Of a stretch of 47,868 nt of DNA, positions 16,672-26,578 are shown in pieces. A program made the translations under genes and the position numbers. The stretch lies in assembly GCA_964463355.1 (NCBI GenBank), contig CAYXBP010000014.1, positions 1-47,868 of the forward strand, given 5' to 3'. The notes below the pieces were generated by a model. It was given only the letters and a program-made list of their open reading frames with translations. It did not search any database and was not told where the DNA came from. Each line of letters begins with the position of its first letter. Positions within the stretch are counted from its first letter, which is position 1. The DNA comes from Firm-04 sp964463355. GTDB taxonomy: Bacteria; Bacillota; Clostridia; Oscillospirales; Ruminococcaceae.

Positions 16672-17745
16672 TCAAGATCTCCGTATTTTGATGGTAAATG
16701 CCGTACCAATTCCAAGTGTGCTTTCCACAGAGATTTCTCCTTTGAGAATATCCACTACACGTTTTACCAAAGCAAGCCCCAGACCATTTCCTTGTGTGGC
16801 ATGGGAGGTATCTCCCTGATAGAATTTCTCAAAAATATGATTTCCCACTTCACTGCTGATCCCGCATCCGGTATCTTGCACGGTTACGATTGCAAGGTCT
16901 TTCTCTGTATGCAGCGTGATTGTGACAATGCCTCCTGCGGGTGTGAACTTGAATGCATTGGAGAATAAATTGCTCCAAACAAGGCGCAAAAGCTCACTGT
17001 CTGCCCTGATCGTTACATTTTCTTCGATTTCCGTTTCTATCTCAATTTCGGATTGTTCCCACACATTTTCATATTGCAGCAAGCACGCGCAAAGCTGTTC
17101 TCCAAGGTCAAATTCTTCCTGCTTTGGGTAAATCTGCTGATTCTCCAAACGGTTGAGTTTGAGAATATTTGTCATCATATCCGACATTCGTTTTGCTCCG
17201 TAACTGACCCCCTTGGCATATTCGATTCGCTTGTCCTCTGTCAAATTCGGTGCTTGCAGAAGCGTGCCGTAGTTTTGCATGATAGACAAAGGTGTTTTCA
17301 TTTCATGGGATACATTGGCAATAAAATCCGTTCGTAGCGTTTCCAGACTGCCCAATTCCGCTGCCATTTTATTAAAGCATTCTATAATCACCTGATAATT
17401 ATCATCCACAGCAATTTGTGCAACTGGGGCGATGCGCGTGTTAAACTTTCCTTGTACCACTTCTTTTGCAGCATCGGTGATTTGCTTTGTTATTTTTTCA
17501 GTGGTCATTTTTCTGCGCAGTAGATCAAAGCCCCAAAATACCAAACTAAGCAGCAGCACACTAAGAAATGTCAGCTTCGCCGGACGATTCAGAATTTCGG
17601 CAGTCAGTGCTATTCCGATATCCCTTGCGAGCGTACTGACAAAAAGTGACACCACACAGCTTGTCATAAAAGCAACCAGCGAGAGGAAGATCATGTATTG
17701 ATATAAGAAACGAACAAACGAAGAAGAAGAGGGTTTATTCTTCAT
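16672..17745 (-). CDS. Sensor histidine kinase
   Basis: 357 residues. Two membrane segments (about 16-36 and 57-75) enclose a very short external loop of about 20 residues, so it may sense a signal in or near the membrane. A HAMP-like linker, then H-box FIANVSHEMKTPL with His147, N-box LVWSNLFSNAFKFTP, G1 DTGCGIS and G2 GNGLGLAL. Its start overlaps the response-regulator stop by 4 nt (ATGA). Confidence 0.95.
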   Translation of the reverse strand: MKNKPSSSSFVRFLYQYMIFLSLVAFMTSCVVSLFVSTLARDIGIALTAEILNRPAKLTFLSVLLLSLVFWGFDLLRRKMTTEKITKQITDAAKEVVQGKFNTRIAPVAQIAVDDNYQVIIECFNKMAAELGSLETLRTDFIANVSHEMKTPLSIMQNYGTLLQAPNLTEDKRIEYAKGVSYGAKRMSDMMTNILKLNRLENQQIYPKQEEFDLGEQLCACLLQYENVWEQSEIEIETEIEENVTIRADSELLRLVWSNLFSNAFKFTPAGGIVTITLHTEKDLAIVTVQDTGCGISSEVGNHIFEKFYQGDTSHATQGNGLGLALVKRVVDILKGEISVESTLGIGTAFTIKIRRS

Positions 17746-18413
17746 TTTATCACCGCCTTGTATCCAAGACCGTGAACCGTTTTTATCTCAAATTCGTCGC
17801 AGCCGGAAAGCTTTGCACGCAGCTTTGTCATATAAACATCCACTGCTCTGGGCGCGGTTTCTGTGTCCGCTTCCCAGAACTCATCCATGAGTTGAATACG
17901 GGTAAACGTCTTTTTGGGATAACTGAGCAGCTTATAAAGAATGGAAAACTCTCGGTTCGTCAGGCAGATTTCATCATCCCCGAGATAGGCAGTATGTTCA
18001 TCGGCATCCATAACAAAGCATCCGATTACAATTTTTCGGGAAGATGCAATCCTGGCACGCCGCAAAATTGCACCGATCCGTAAAATCAACTCATCCAGAT
18101 CAATCGGCTTGACCATATAATCATCCACGCCAATACGAAAACCACGCTGCTTCGATGCAATATCATCTCGTGCGGTCATAAAAAGAATGGGAATATCTAC
18201 ATTTGTATCTCGCACAGTTTGGGCAAATGTAAAGCCATCAACCACTGGCATCATAATATCGGAAATAATTAAATCAATGGTGTTTTCATACAAGGCATCA
18301 TAGGCTTCATTGGCATTTTGGCAGCCGATAGCTTCGTATCCATTGTTATTCAAAAAAGAACAAACGGTACGATTCAGCTCCTTGTCGTCCTCTAAAACCA
18401 GTATTTTGAACAT
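17742..18413 (-). CDS. OmpR-family response regulator
   Basis: 223 residues. Receiver domain with acidic pocket LEDD and phospho-acceptor Asp52 in ISDIMMP, conserved Lys in MVKPID; C-terminal winged helix of the OmpR/PhoB type (CLTNREFSILYKLLSYP, TKLRAKL, TVHGLGYKAV). AGGAGG precedes ATG 18413. First gene of a four-gene operon with the kinase and two membrane proteins. The promoter carries 11-bp-spaced repeats, suggesting autoregulation. Confidence 0.96.
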   Translation of the reverse strand: MFKILVLEDDKELNRTVCSFLNNNGYEAIGCQNANEAYDALYENTIDLIISDIMMPVVDGFTFAQTVRDTNVDIPILFMTARDDIASKQRGFRIGVDDYMVKPIDLDELILRIGAILRRARIASSRKIVIGCFVMDADEHTAYLGDDEICLTNREFSILYKLLSYPKKTFTRIQLMDEFWEADTETAPRAVDVYMTKLRAKLSGCDEFEIKTVHGLGYKAVIK

Positions 18414-18445
18414 TGATATTCCTCCTGCGCGTATTCTTCATGATA

Positions 18446-18475
18446 AGTATACCACGCAAATGTTAAAGAAATGTT
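18446..18475 (-). promoter_or_regulatory. Promoter with direct repeats, two-component operon
   Basis: On the minus strand TATACT (18446-18451) is the -10. In place of a good -35 there is a direct repeat AACATTT-CTTT-AACATTT (18458-18475) with an 11-bp period, the usual layout of an OmpR-family operator. The region is also flanked by CGCAAA/TTTGCG in inverse orientation. Confidence 0.6.
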
Positions 18476-18535
18476 TGCGTTTGGCAAAAAGATGCAGGAT
18501 GTTCCGCTGACCACAGTGCCGCCTTAACAAAACAC

Positions 18536-18577
18536 AAACATTTCAGAAAAAACACATAAACATCTGTATGATATCAT
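18536..18577 (+). promoter_or_regulatory. Promoter with related repeats, upstream of 18609
   Basis: AAACAT at 18536-18541 and again at 18558-18563, 22 bp (two times 11) apart. A -10-like TATCAT is at 18572-18577. The distance from AACAT to the -10 (13 nt) equals that in the divergent operon promoter, so both may be bound by the same regulator. Confidence 0.5.
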
Positions 18578-18608
18578 AAGCACATCAACTTTGAAGGGAG
18601 AACCTATT

Positions 18609-18974
18609 ATGAACAAACACGAACAAGCGTATCTGGTACAGAAAATTCGTACACAGTACACAGAACAGGAACATACTGAGTTGGATGCACTGAAGGACTT
18701 GGATAAAAGAGTAAAGGCACCTGCCAAGTGCTTTGCTTACACCTTCGGTACGCTGTCAGCACTGATTATGGGAAGCGGCATGAGCTTGATTATGACCGAT
18801 ATCGGTCAAACAATCGGGCTTGCAGACCCCAAAATCCCTGGGTTGCTAATCGGTATTGCAGGTATGATTATGGCGATTGCAAACGGTTCTATTTATAAGG
18901 GGATTATGAATCGCCGCCGCAAACGGTTTGCACCCCAAATCATCGCTTTGAGTGACAAGATTGTAAACAACTGA
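18609..18974 (+). CDS. Small two-helix membrane protein, paralogue of 15404-15793
   Basis: 121 residues: charged N-terminal half ending RVKAPAKC, two membrane segments (TFGTLSALIMGSGMSLIM and LLIGIAGMIMAIANGS), and a basic tail NRRRKRFAPQIIALSDKI. Same architecture as the protein ending the divergent operon. GGGAG lies 8 nt before ATG 18609. The gene is divergent from the response regulator and seems to share its operator type. Function unknown. Confidence 0.88.
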   Translation: MNKHEQAYLVQKIRTQYTEQEHTELDALKDLDKRVKAPAKCFAYTFGTLSALIMGSGMSLIMTDIGQTIGLADPKIPGLLIGIAGMIMAIANGSIYKGIMNRRRKRFAPQIIALSDKIVNN

Positions 18975-19032
18975 TAGAAGGATGCTATCAAACAGCAGTA
19001 CCGCAGCTTGTCAAAATCGTGCAATGATTCTG

Positions 19033-22000
19033 TTACGTCGCTTGTATGGGAACGGTTTGTTGCAGGCTCAGGGAATAAATGCAACAATCCTTCACAGGCT
19101 TTCCCGTCAACACTGCCAACGCCGCGGCATACAAGCGAAGCTGCTCACTGTAACGCTCCTGTAGCACTTCGGCAGTCACATTGCGGTCTGTTTTGTAATC
19201 CACAAGCACATAGCCGTCATCCTCCACAAACACCAGATCCATGATGCCAATCAGCAAACCATCTGTACCTGCGTATTGCGCACCGATGGATGCAAGACGA
19301 TCATGCAGTTGCAGATCAGCAAGTGCCACGGTAAACTTACGTTCACGCTGCACAGATGCTGAAGCTGCAATGCGTTTGTACAAATCCGATGTAAAAAATG
19401 CAGCAATATCCGAATCACGCACTGCCTTTGCCTGTTGAGCAGTCAGCTTGCCGCGCTGTTGCAATGCAGTAATCTCTCTTTCCAAATCACTGGCAGCAGA
19501 AGAAAAATCGGCATACTCCATAAAAGTATGCAATGCCGTACCGCGCTCCGCACCGCTTAACCCGTGACGATCACGCGCAAACAACGGGCGGCGTAAAGGC
19601 GCAGAAAATTCTTCAGCTTTTACCAGTTCCGAAACGCCGTATTTTGCCGTCAACCCCACCGTTGGAGAATCATAATGCCATGCGCAACGCTTTTGCAGTT
19701 CCGCAAGCAACATCTCATCGTATTGCTCAACTTTCTCCTCTGCGATTGCAACGGTATCGGCAAGCACAATATCACCATCTATCACGCGAACAGACAGCGG
19801 CGACATGGTAGAGTCAACAGAACAATCCACACCCAGTATATCACGCAGCTCTTCACAGTTTGGGTGACGAATCAACGCCATCAGCAGCCAATCACGCATA
19901 TTACTTGCAAAGGCAGTAAGCATATCAGTCTGCCCACCAAAAGATTCTTGCATCACCGCAAAGATCGCAGCACGGTCGCAAACGGTTTTTCCGTAGGCAA
20001 TTGGCAGAATAAGGTGCTCTCTTGCACGAGTAAGTGCTACATACAGTAGGCGCATTTCCTCACTGATGGATTCCTTTTGATTCTGCGCGGCAATGGCTTC
20101 ATAGGGCAGCGTTTCGCCAATGGTGTACTGCTTCTGGTCACGCAGGCGGAAACCAAAGCCCATATCGCCATGATAACGGTACGGTGCTTCATTCTCATTG
20201 CGATTCGCGAACGAAGTATCGGTGTGCGCAAGAATAACAAAGGGTGCTTCCAGACCCTTGGACTTATGAATGGTTTTGATGCTGACTACATTGGCAGTGC
20301 CTGCCAACACGCCGCCGCCCTCCAGATCACTTTTGCGGAGAAGAATGTTTTCCAGATAGCGCAAAAATGCAGCTAAGCCGCCACCGCGATTGGATTCAAA
20401 TGCACGTGCATGGGAAAGCAACGCACGCAAATTGGCTTTCTTTTTGGCACCATCGCCACTCAGCTGCATCATGCCAAGAAAATCGGTTCGGTGATACAAG
20501 CGACGGATTAACTGTTCAGGCGTTTCCACCGCAGAATACAAACGCATAGATTCCAAAAATGCCAGATAATCACTACATCGCTGCACAAATGCCGCGTCAT
20601 AGCTTTGGGGTGCATCTACAATTCTGCGCAAGCCCTGAAATAAACTGTTTTTACGGTCAGCCAGGCGCACAGTGATGAGATCATCGGTCGTAAAGCCCAT
20701 CATAGGCGAAAGCATTGCCGCTGCCATGGAAACATCCAGCAAGGGATTATCCACCGCACGCAGAATCTCCAGCAGAAGCGTTATTTCAGGAGATTGCAGA
20801 TAGCTTTTCGATTCCACTGCACTAACGGGCACCTGCTCCGCTGCCAGCGCATCCGCAAAACGGCTCATACGAGTATTGTTGCGCAGCAATATCAGAAAAT
20901 CTTTGGGCTGACAGGGGCGCAGGGTACCATCTCGATCTTTCACGCGTGTCCCCTGCTCCAAATGCTGCCGTATCCGTTTGGCAACGGCTTCTTCTTCGCG
21001 GCACTGTCGATTCACAATTTTCAGCATCAGTAACTCTATAGGGCGTTCCGCAGGCGGATACTCTGCGCCCTGCACCAATGCTTCCGCATCAGTATAAGCA
21101 ATCTCACCAACCGTTTTGGTCATCAACGTAGAAAACACATGGTTCACGCAATGAATCACGGCAGTATCACTGCGAAAATTGCGGTTAAGATAAACACAGG
21201 TGTTCTCTGTAAGTACACGCGTGCTATATGGCACAGATTCCTCCATTGCGCGCATAAAATTCGCGGGATTTGCCGCACGAAAGCGATAAATACACTGTTT
21301 GCTATCGCCCACCACAAACAAATTGCTGCCATAATGCGCCGCGTCACCGCCTTTGGAAAGCATACGGAAGATCAGATCCTGCTGGTTGTCAGCATCCTGA
21401 AATTCGTCGATCATAATGATGTCATACTGCTGCGAAAGTGTTTCTGCAAGCGGTGTTTTTGTAAGCATTCCATCCTCCTGCTGTACTGCAAGCAGCTGTA
21501 GCGCAAGCTTCATGGCATCGGTAAAACCCACCACACTGCGTGCAACTTTTTCCTCCCACAGAATCGCATCAAAACGGCACAGCAACCGATATATTGCCAT
21601 CAGCAGTACGCTATGTCGCGGCAGATCCTCTGCGGCAAAGCGCAACGGCAGCGACCATTTTTCCAGATTTTCAAGCTTCTGCTTTGCGGTACTGCGCATG
21701 GCAGATACCACCGCTTTGGCTTCGTCAATGCCAATCCCCTTTTTTCTGACAGCCACCATATGCGCAAAGGGAATTTTACACAGGGCATCGGCAAGTGCAA
21801 TCAAATCTTTGCGCTCCAACGCAGATAATGCGTCTTCAGTATAGCGCGCTTCTGTTTGCAGCAGGGCAGTAAGTTTTGCATTCTCCAAAACCTCAGCGGC
21901 GCGCAATGCCTTTTGATACATACCACGAATATCCATCAAATCGCTGCGAATGAACGCCAATGCTACCTGCTGATACTGTCCGTGCTGAATCTTTTGTGCA

Positions 22001-22593
22001 GCATCAATCAACAGCGTAATGCCAAATGGTACGGATTCCACATCGCGGTAAATGGCAAGCAGTAGCCCATCCAGCTCCTGATCATTCTTATCGCAGAACG
22101 CATCCAGTAACAGTGCCTTGTCCTCTGCTAAAGCTGTGTCGCTTTCTGCATCGGCGTAAAACTGTTCAATGGCGGCGTTCATGCAATCGGCGCGCAAACC
22201 ATCCTCCTCGCTTTGCTCTATGATACGGAAACCCGGCGCGATGCCAAGCTGAGAGAAATGTTCTCGAATCAGATCAAAACAAAAACTGTGAATAGTGGAT
22301 ATTTTTGCGCTTTGCAGCATGGTCTGCTGACGGCGCAACCACACATTATCCATAGCAGATGCCAATTTTTCCGATAATGCCAAATCCAGACGCTGCCGCA
22401 CCTCTGCGGCTGCATCGGTAGTAAATGTCACCACCACTACGCGCTCGGCAGGGGTAGGATGTTCTTCATCGGCAAGCAGACGAATGAGACGTTCAACCAA
22501 CACAGAGGTCTTACCACTACCTGCGGCTGCGCTAACCACCAGAGATGCACCTCTGGCATAAATCGCAGCTTCCTGTTGGGGTGTCCAGCTCAT
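19033..22593 (-). CDS. addA: Helicase-nuclease AddAB, subunit AddA
   Basis: 1186 residues. UvrD/Rep-type helicase with a C-terminal RecB-family nuclease; with AddB it resects double-strand breaks for RecA loading. Walker A SAAAGSGKTSVLVERLIRLL near residues 20-40, Walker B MIDEFQD, motif VGDSKQCIYRFRAA, motif TIHKSKGLEAPFVIL, and nuclease motif GIMDLVFVEDDGYVLVDYKTD near 1115-1140. Normal length. Its start overlaps the addB stop by 4 nt. Confidence 0.97.
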   Translation of the reverse strand: MSWTPQQEAAIYARGASLVVSAAAGSGKTSVLVERLIRLLADEEHPTPAERVVVVTFTTDAAAEVRQRLDLALSEKLASAMDNVWLRRQQTMLQSAKISTIHSFCFDLIREHFSQLGIAPGFRIIEQSEEDGLRADCMNAAIEQFYADAESDTALAEDKALLLDAFCDKNDQELDGLLLAIYRDVESVPFGITLLIDAAQKIQHGQYQQVALAFIRSDLMDIRGMYQKALRAAEVLENAKLTALLQTEARYTEDALSALERKDLIALADALCKIPFAHMVAVRKKGIGIDEAKAVVSAMRSTAKQKLENLEKWSLPLRFAAEDLPRHSVLLMAIYRLLCRFDAILWEEKVARSVVGFTDAMKLALQLLAVQQEDGMLTKTPLAETLSQQYDIIMIDEFQDADNQQDLIFRMLSKGGDAAHYGSNLFVVGDSKQCIYRFRAANPANFMRAMEESVPYSTRVLTENTCVYLNRNFRSDTAVIHCVNHVFSTLMTKTVGEIAYTDAEALVQGAEYPPAERPIELLMLKIVNRQCREEEAVAKRIRQHLEQGTRVKDRDGTLRPCQPKDFLILLRNNTRMSRFADALAAEQVPVSAVESKSYLQSPEITLLLEILRAVDNPLLDVSMAAAMLSPMMGFTTDDLITVRLADRKNSLFQGLRRIVDAPQSYDAAFVQRCSDYLAFLESMRLYSAVETPEQLIRRLYHRTDFLGMMQLSGDGAKKKANLRALLSHARAFESNRGGGLAAFLRYLENILLRKSDLEGGGVLAGTANVVSIKTIHKSKGLEAPFVILAHTDTSFANRNENEAPYRYHGDMGFGFRLRDQKQYTIGETLPYEAIAAQNQKESISEEMRLLYVALTRAREHLILPIAYGKTVCDRAAIFAVMQESFGGQTDMLTAFASNMRDWLLMALIRHPNCEELRDILGVDCSVDSTMSPLSVRVIDGDIVLADTVAIAEEKVEQYDEMLLAELQKRCAWHYDSPTVGLTAKYGVSELVKAEEFSAPLRRPLFARDRHGLSGAERGTALHTFMEYADFSSAASDLEREITALQQRGKLTAQQAKAVRDSDIAAFFTSDLYKRIAASASVQRERKFTVALADLQLHDRLASIGAQYAGTDGLLIGIMDLVFVEDDGYVLVDYKTDRNVTAEVLQERYSEQLRLYAAALAVLTGKPVKDCCIYSLSLQQTVPIQAT

Positions 22594-25500
22594 GTTGCGT
22601 CCTCCTCTCCATCATCGGCTGTGCCATTCATAATTCTTTCCATGGCGGCAACCACATCCTTTTCACTTTCGGGATAGCGCGGTACGATCGCATCGGTGAT
22701 GCCTGCCCCGCAGATACCAGAATAATCACAATAACGGCAGGCATCGGTATAAAACGAACTGCTGCTTTTTCGCAGCATGGGAGAAGGTGCCACCTCGCCC
22801 TGCAAATAGCTTTCTGTAGCAGCCTTAATGATATCTTCAATGTACTTTCGCAGATTATGCAGCTGCGCTTGCGTAAATACCTGCGAATCTTCCGTCAGCA
22901 ATGGTTCACCGCTGCCTGTATCCTCTGCGGCAAGCTTGGCAGGGATATACACTCCTGCCACATTCTGCTCCATGGCACTAAGAACGCCACGGTCACAAAG
23001 CACAGTACCACTCATGCGGAAATGACTGTTGAAATATGCCGCCACTGATTGCATATCATCACGGCTGCGGTCGGCAGTGGGCGCGCCCGATGGCATATAC
23101 AACACACCAGCAGGCTGCACTTGCGGATAATAAGCGGTATCATCCAGCAGTGCAAACAGATACAGCAGCATTTGCAGATTCAAACCATAGTACAAATCCG
23201 CTGGATGATACTGCTTACTCCCCGTTTTGTAATCAACCACACGCAGATAGGTTTGCCCATTCTCTTCACAGAGATCCACACGATCAACTTTACCATTCAG
23301 ATAGATCATCATGCCGTTTGAAAGCTGCAATGTAAAAGGCGATGTGCCCTGTTCTTCACCCAGCTTGCCAATAACAAGTTCGCAGGCATCTGGTGAAAAC
23401 GCTGATTGTGCCATCTCTGCCTGCGTATGCTGCAACAGTGCGAGCATCTTTTCGGTAACGGCGCGGTAGTTTTGCATAAATCTTGCACTGCGATTGGCAG
23501 CACCGCCCATCTCTTTGCGCAGAAAATCCGCAGCACAGCCTTCAGCATGGCAACGAAGCGCATCGGCGGAAAGTGCCAAAAATTCTGTGCGGGTAGGGTA
23601 AGCGGTAAACAGACGCTCCATGCAATAATGCACCAGATTGCCCACCGACAGTGAATTGAAATCGTTTTTGCGGCGTACATACAATCGCAGACCATTTGCA
23701 CAAAATCCTTTGAAGGGGCATTCTACCAAGTTTTCGATTCGAGTAGCAGAAAGCCGCATGGCACTGCCTGTCAGTTCCAGCATTTTTTTCGGGTCGCTGA
23801 CGCGCAACCGAGCAGGGTCGGCAGTACGCCGCAGCCGCTCCAAGCGCAGCTTGTCCTCAGGGCTTTGTGCAAGCATGACTTTTACGGTTTCCGATTCCGT
23901 ACGATCCAGAAGGTAATCCTGCACAAAGCTATAATATGCAGCACTCTTTGTGGTAACATAAAACGCAGCGCCCATGCGATCGGCAAACTGCATGGTGCGT
24001 TTGGGCAAAAGCTGCTTGATCTGCCCCAGCACAGCAGCGGGTAACAAACGCTTGCCATTTTCCTCCGCCAAGGGATAAGATAAATACAGCCAATGGGATG
24101 GCGCAGAAAGCGTTTTATACACAATCAGACGTTCATCGGCACACAAATCACGCACAGAACGGGCAAGATGCACGCCTTGCTGTTCTAATAAGTTGCGTTC
24201 GCTTTCGCTGAATAAGCCTCCCGTTTGGATATTTGCAGGAAACTCGCCCTCAATTACACCAAGCACAAACACGATTTTCGGGGCATCGTATCGGGCGGCA
24301 GCGGCAGTTTGCACTGTTACGGCATCCAGCGTCTGGGGTGGAATCGGTATCTGATTCTGTCGTAAAACGGTTGAAAGCAAATCGCTAAGCTGCAAAAATG
24401 TGATGGCATCCCCTTGTAGTGCGGTGTACATGGTATCCAGCAATTCCGTAAAACGATTCCACAGCTTACGCAGGGCACGCGCATTACTGATATCGCCCTG
24501 TTCGTGCAGATGGGCTGCAAGCCCGCCCACACGCATGGGAATCCCCGCTTCATCCATGCACTGATACAACGCCGCACAAAGGGCTGCACCATCTGCTGAT
24601 GCTGCCGCGCGACGCAATTGCAGCACGGGCTTCATAATTTGCTGTCGCATTTGCTCCATGATACCACTTGGGTCTGTTTCCGCAACAAAAGGCTGCTCCC
24701 ACTGCGCCCCTTCGATATCCCATGTGTAGGCATAGTTTTCAAGATCGGCGGCAGCGGCAGGGTGCAAAGGCGAAAGCTGCGTTTTCAGATACAGCAAAAT
24801 ATGCTCCGTAGAGGTTTTCTCGGCAAGCTGCAACAATGCAATGGGAAGCTTCATCACGGCTGTATGCAGCACACTGCGTCGCAGATCCATAAAAAAGGGA
24901 ATCTCATAGCGTGCAAAAGCTGCCTCCAATAGAAAACCGTATCGCTCCAAGTCATGCGTCACCACCATGATATCACGGCACTGCGCCACACCACGATACA
25001 ATAGATCCCAAATTTGTGCAGCGGTATATTCTGCCTCCAGTGTGACATCCCTTGCTTCGGTCACTGTCACAGCAGCACTTTCATCATAAGAAGGGCGGCT
25101 GTCGGTAAAAACATAGCGACTGAGATGAGCAAGAGATGGGCTTACAAATCGGTGCTGCTCAGTCAAAAGATGTGTTTCCACAGGGCATACCATATCGGCT
25201 GCAAGACGCTTTAAGTGTCGGCAGGTTACATTCACGGCATCAAAGCGAGAATAATCGGGTGCATCGGGGTTATCTGTACGCAAAGCGATCCAAAGAGCGT
25301 CTGCATCACGCAGCATAACCTCTAACATGGCATACTGGTCACCCGTAAAAGATTCAAACTCATCAAGAAACAATGTTGTTCCGCGCAAAAAGCCTGTACC
25401 ATCCGCATAAGCAGCCGCCATGGCAAGATCACACATCGTATCGCGAAGCCCATGCCTTGCAAGTTCTTCCAAATAATCCGCGTAGATACGCGCCAAATCC

Positions 25501-25964
25501 AGTGTTTTTTCAGAAAGAACGCCCTCTGTTGCAACGGCAGCTTCCGTCAGCTGTTCGGGTGTATTGCCTGATTGCATCAGCTCTGTGAGTTGTTTTTGCA
25601 TCTCCTGCAAAAAGCCAGGTCGCAACGCCTGTGTATCATAAAACCGCAGCACATGATTATCGCCCAACCGATGCAATACACGATGCAGCACAATCGTTTT
25701 TGTCACATCATCTGCGGCATCTCTGGTACCGTTCGCTGCTGCTTCTAATATTTCGGCAGTAATGCCCCGAAAGCTGCTTGTCAACACACGATTAAACGCC
25801 GCTGCACCAAGCATTCCGTAAAGTTTTTTATCATAAGTGAATGCAAACTGTTCGGGCACCAGCGTGCGCACGGTTTTTCCTGCCTGCAAGGCAGCCTGTA
25901 ATTGCTGCATCACCATGGTAGATTTCCCTGAACCTGCCCCGCCAATAACCAGATGTAGCTTCAT
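22590..25964 (-). CDS. addB: Helicase-nuclease AddAB, subunit AddB
   Basis: 1124 residues. Walker A GGAGSGKSTMV at the N-terminus. RecB-type nuclease motif with VDRVDL and VVDYKTG. Four cysteines that in AddB hold a 4Fe-4S cluster are seen: one in VECPFKGFC near 748 and a CxxC-x5-C group (CRYCDYSGIC) near 1077. GAGGGA lies 5 nt before ATG 25964. Directly follows the M50 gene (32 nt) and overlaps addA. Confidence 0.96.
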   Translation of the reverse strand: MKLHLVIGGAGSGKSTMVMQQLQAALQAGKTVRTLVPEQFAFTYDKKLYGMLGAAAFNRVLTSSFRGITAEILEAAANGTRDAADDVTKTIVLHRVLHRLGDNHVLRFYDTQALRPGFLQEMQKQLTELMQSGNTPEQLTEAAVATEGVLSEKTLDLARIYADYLEELARHGLRDTMCDLAMAAAYADGTGFLRGTTLFLDEFESFTGDQYAMLEVMLRDADALWIALRTDNPDAPDYSRFDAVNVTCRHLKRLAADMVCPVETHLLTEQHRFVSPSLAHLSRYVFTDSRPSYDESAAVTVTEARDVTLEAEYTAAQIWDLLYRGVAQCRDIMVVTHDLERYGFLLEAAFARYEIPFFMDLRRSVLHTAVMKLPIALLQLAEKTSTEHILLYLKTQLSPLHPAAAADLENYAYTWDIEGAQWEQPFVAETDPSGIMEQMRQQIMKPVLQLRRAAASADGAALCAALYQCMDEAGIPMRVGGLAAHLHEQGDISNARALRKLWNRFTELLDTMYTALQGDAITFLQLSDLLSTVLRQNQIPIPPQTLDAVTVQTAAAARYDAPKIVFVLGVIEGEFPANIQTGGLFSESERNLLEQQGVHLARSVRDLCADERLIVYKTLSAPSHWLYLSYPLAEENGKRLLPAAVLGQIKQLLPKRTMQFADRMGAAFYVTTKSAAYYSFVQDYLLDRTESETVKVMLAQSPEDKLRLERLRRTADPARLRVSDPKKMLELTGSAMRLSATRIENLVECPFKGFCANGLRLYVRRKNDFNSLSVGNLVHYCMERLFTAYPTRTEFLALSADALRCHAEGCAADFLRKEMGGAANRSARFMQNYRAVTEKMLALLQHTQAEMAQSAFSPDACELVIGKLGEEQGTSPFTLQLSNGMMIYLNGKVDRVDLCEENGQTYLRVVDYKTGSKQYHPADLYYGLNLQMLLYLFALLDDTAYYPQVQPAGVLYMPSGAPTADRSRDDMQSVAAYFNSHFRMSGTVLCDRGVLSAMEQNVAGVYIPAKLAAEDTGSGEPLLTEDSQVFTQAQLHNLRKYIEDIIKAATESYLQGEVAPSPMLRKSSSSFYTDACRYCDYSGICGAGITDAIVPRYPESEKDVVAAMERIMNGTADDGEEDAT

Positions 25965-25996
25965 TGGATTCCCTCATTTCTTCTTCCGTTGATACT

Positions 25997-26578
25997 TCAC
26001 GAACGCAGCCATTCAGCTGCAAATAAAAAGATCAGCATTGCCCATATTGCCACGGTACTTTGCGAGTGACACAGAATCAGGCAAGCAAAAACCACAGTAA
26101 CGCATATGATCCAGCAGTGCCAAACAAATCGCACACGACGCGAATCTACGTTCTTCAGCAACTGCTCCAGCAGCAGATACAAAAGTGTTCCGCCATCGGT
26201 GCTGCGGTACGGCATCAGATTGCAAGTTGCAGTTGCGATTTGCCACTGTGCCGCACTATCAAAGCCCGCCTGCACACAAATCAGTGCCGCCAACAGATTC
26301 GCTGCCACCCCCGAAAGCAGGATCACTGACTGCTGCTTAATGGGATAAACCGTCAAATGTTCACCGCACAAATTGCAGCCCATTGCCGAGATATGCAGCA
26401 TCTGCGGCTTGCAGCCGTAACAGCAAAACGCCAAAAAATGCGCGCTCTCATGCAACAAACAGGCAAAGCACATCTGCATCACTTCCGAAACGGGCAGCAT
26501 CATGCACAGCAATGCCCCCAGTGCGGGCGCGGTAAAATCCACGCGCAGCTGCATACCACAAAGATTTACACAAACCAT
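25997..26578 (-). CDS. M50 family (SpoIVFB-like) membrane metallopeptidase
   Basis: About 193 residues with several membrane segments. The zinc motif HESAH (43-47) lies in the first hydrophobic region and the third ligand motif NLMPYRSTDGG lies in the last third, as in site-2 proteases. GVAANLLAAL matches the conserved Gly/Asn helix. SpoIVFB cleaves pro-sigma-K in sporulating Bacillus; whether this one does is inference. ATG 26578 overlaps the small gene upstream by 13 nt, suggesting coupling; no good ribosome site is seen. A longer frame reaches 26689 but runs through the upstream gene. Confidence 0.82.
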   Translation of the reverse strand: MVCVNLCGMQLRVDFTAPALGALLCMMLPVSEVMQMCFACLLHESAHFLAFCCYGCKPQMLHISAMGCNLCGEHLTVYPIKQQSVILLSGVAANLLAALICVQAGFDSAAQWQIATATCNLMPYRSTDGGTLLYLLLEQLLKNVDSRRVRFVWHCWIICVTVVFACLILCHSQSTVAIWAMLIFLFAAEWLRS

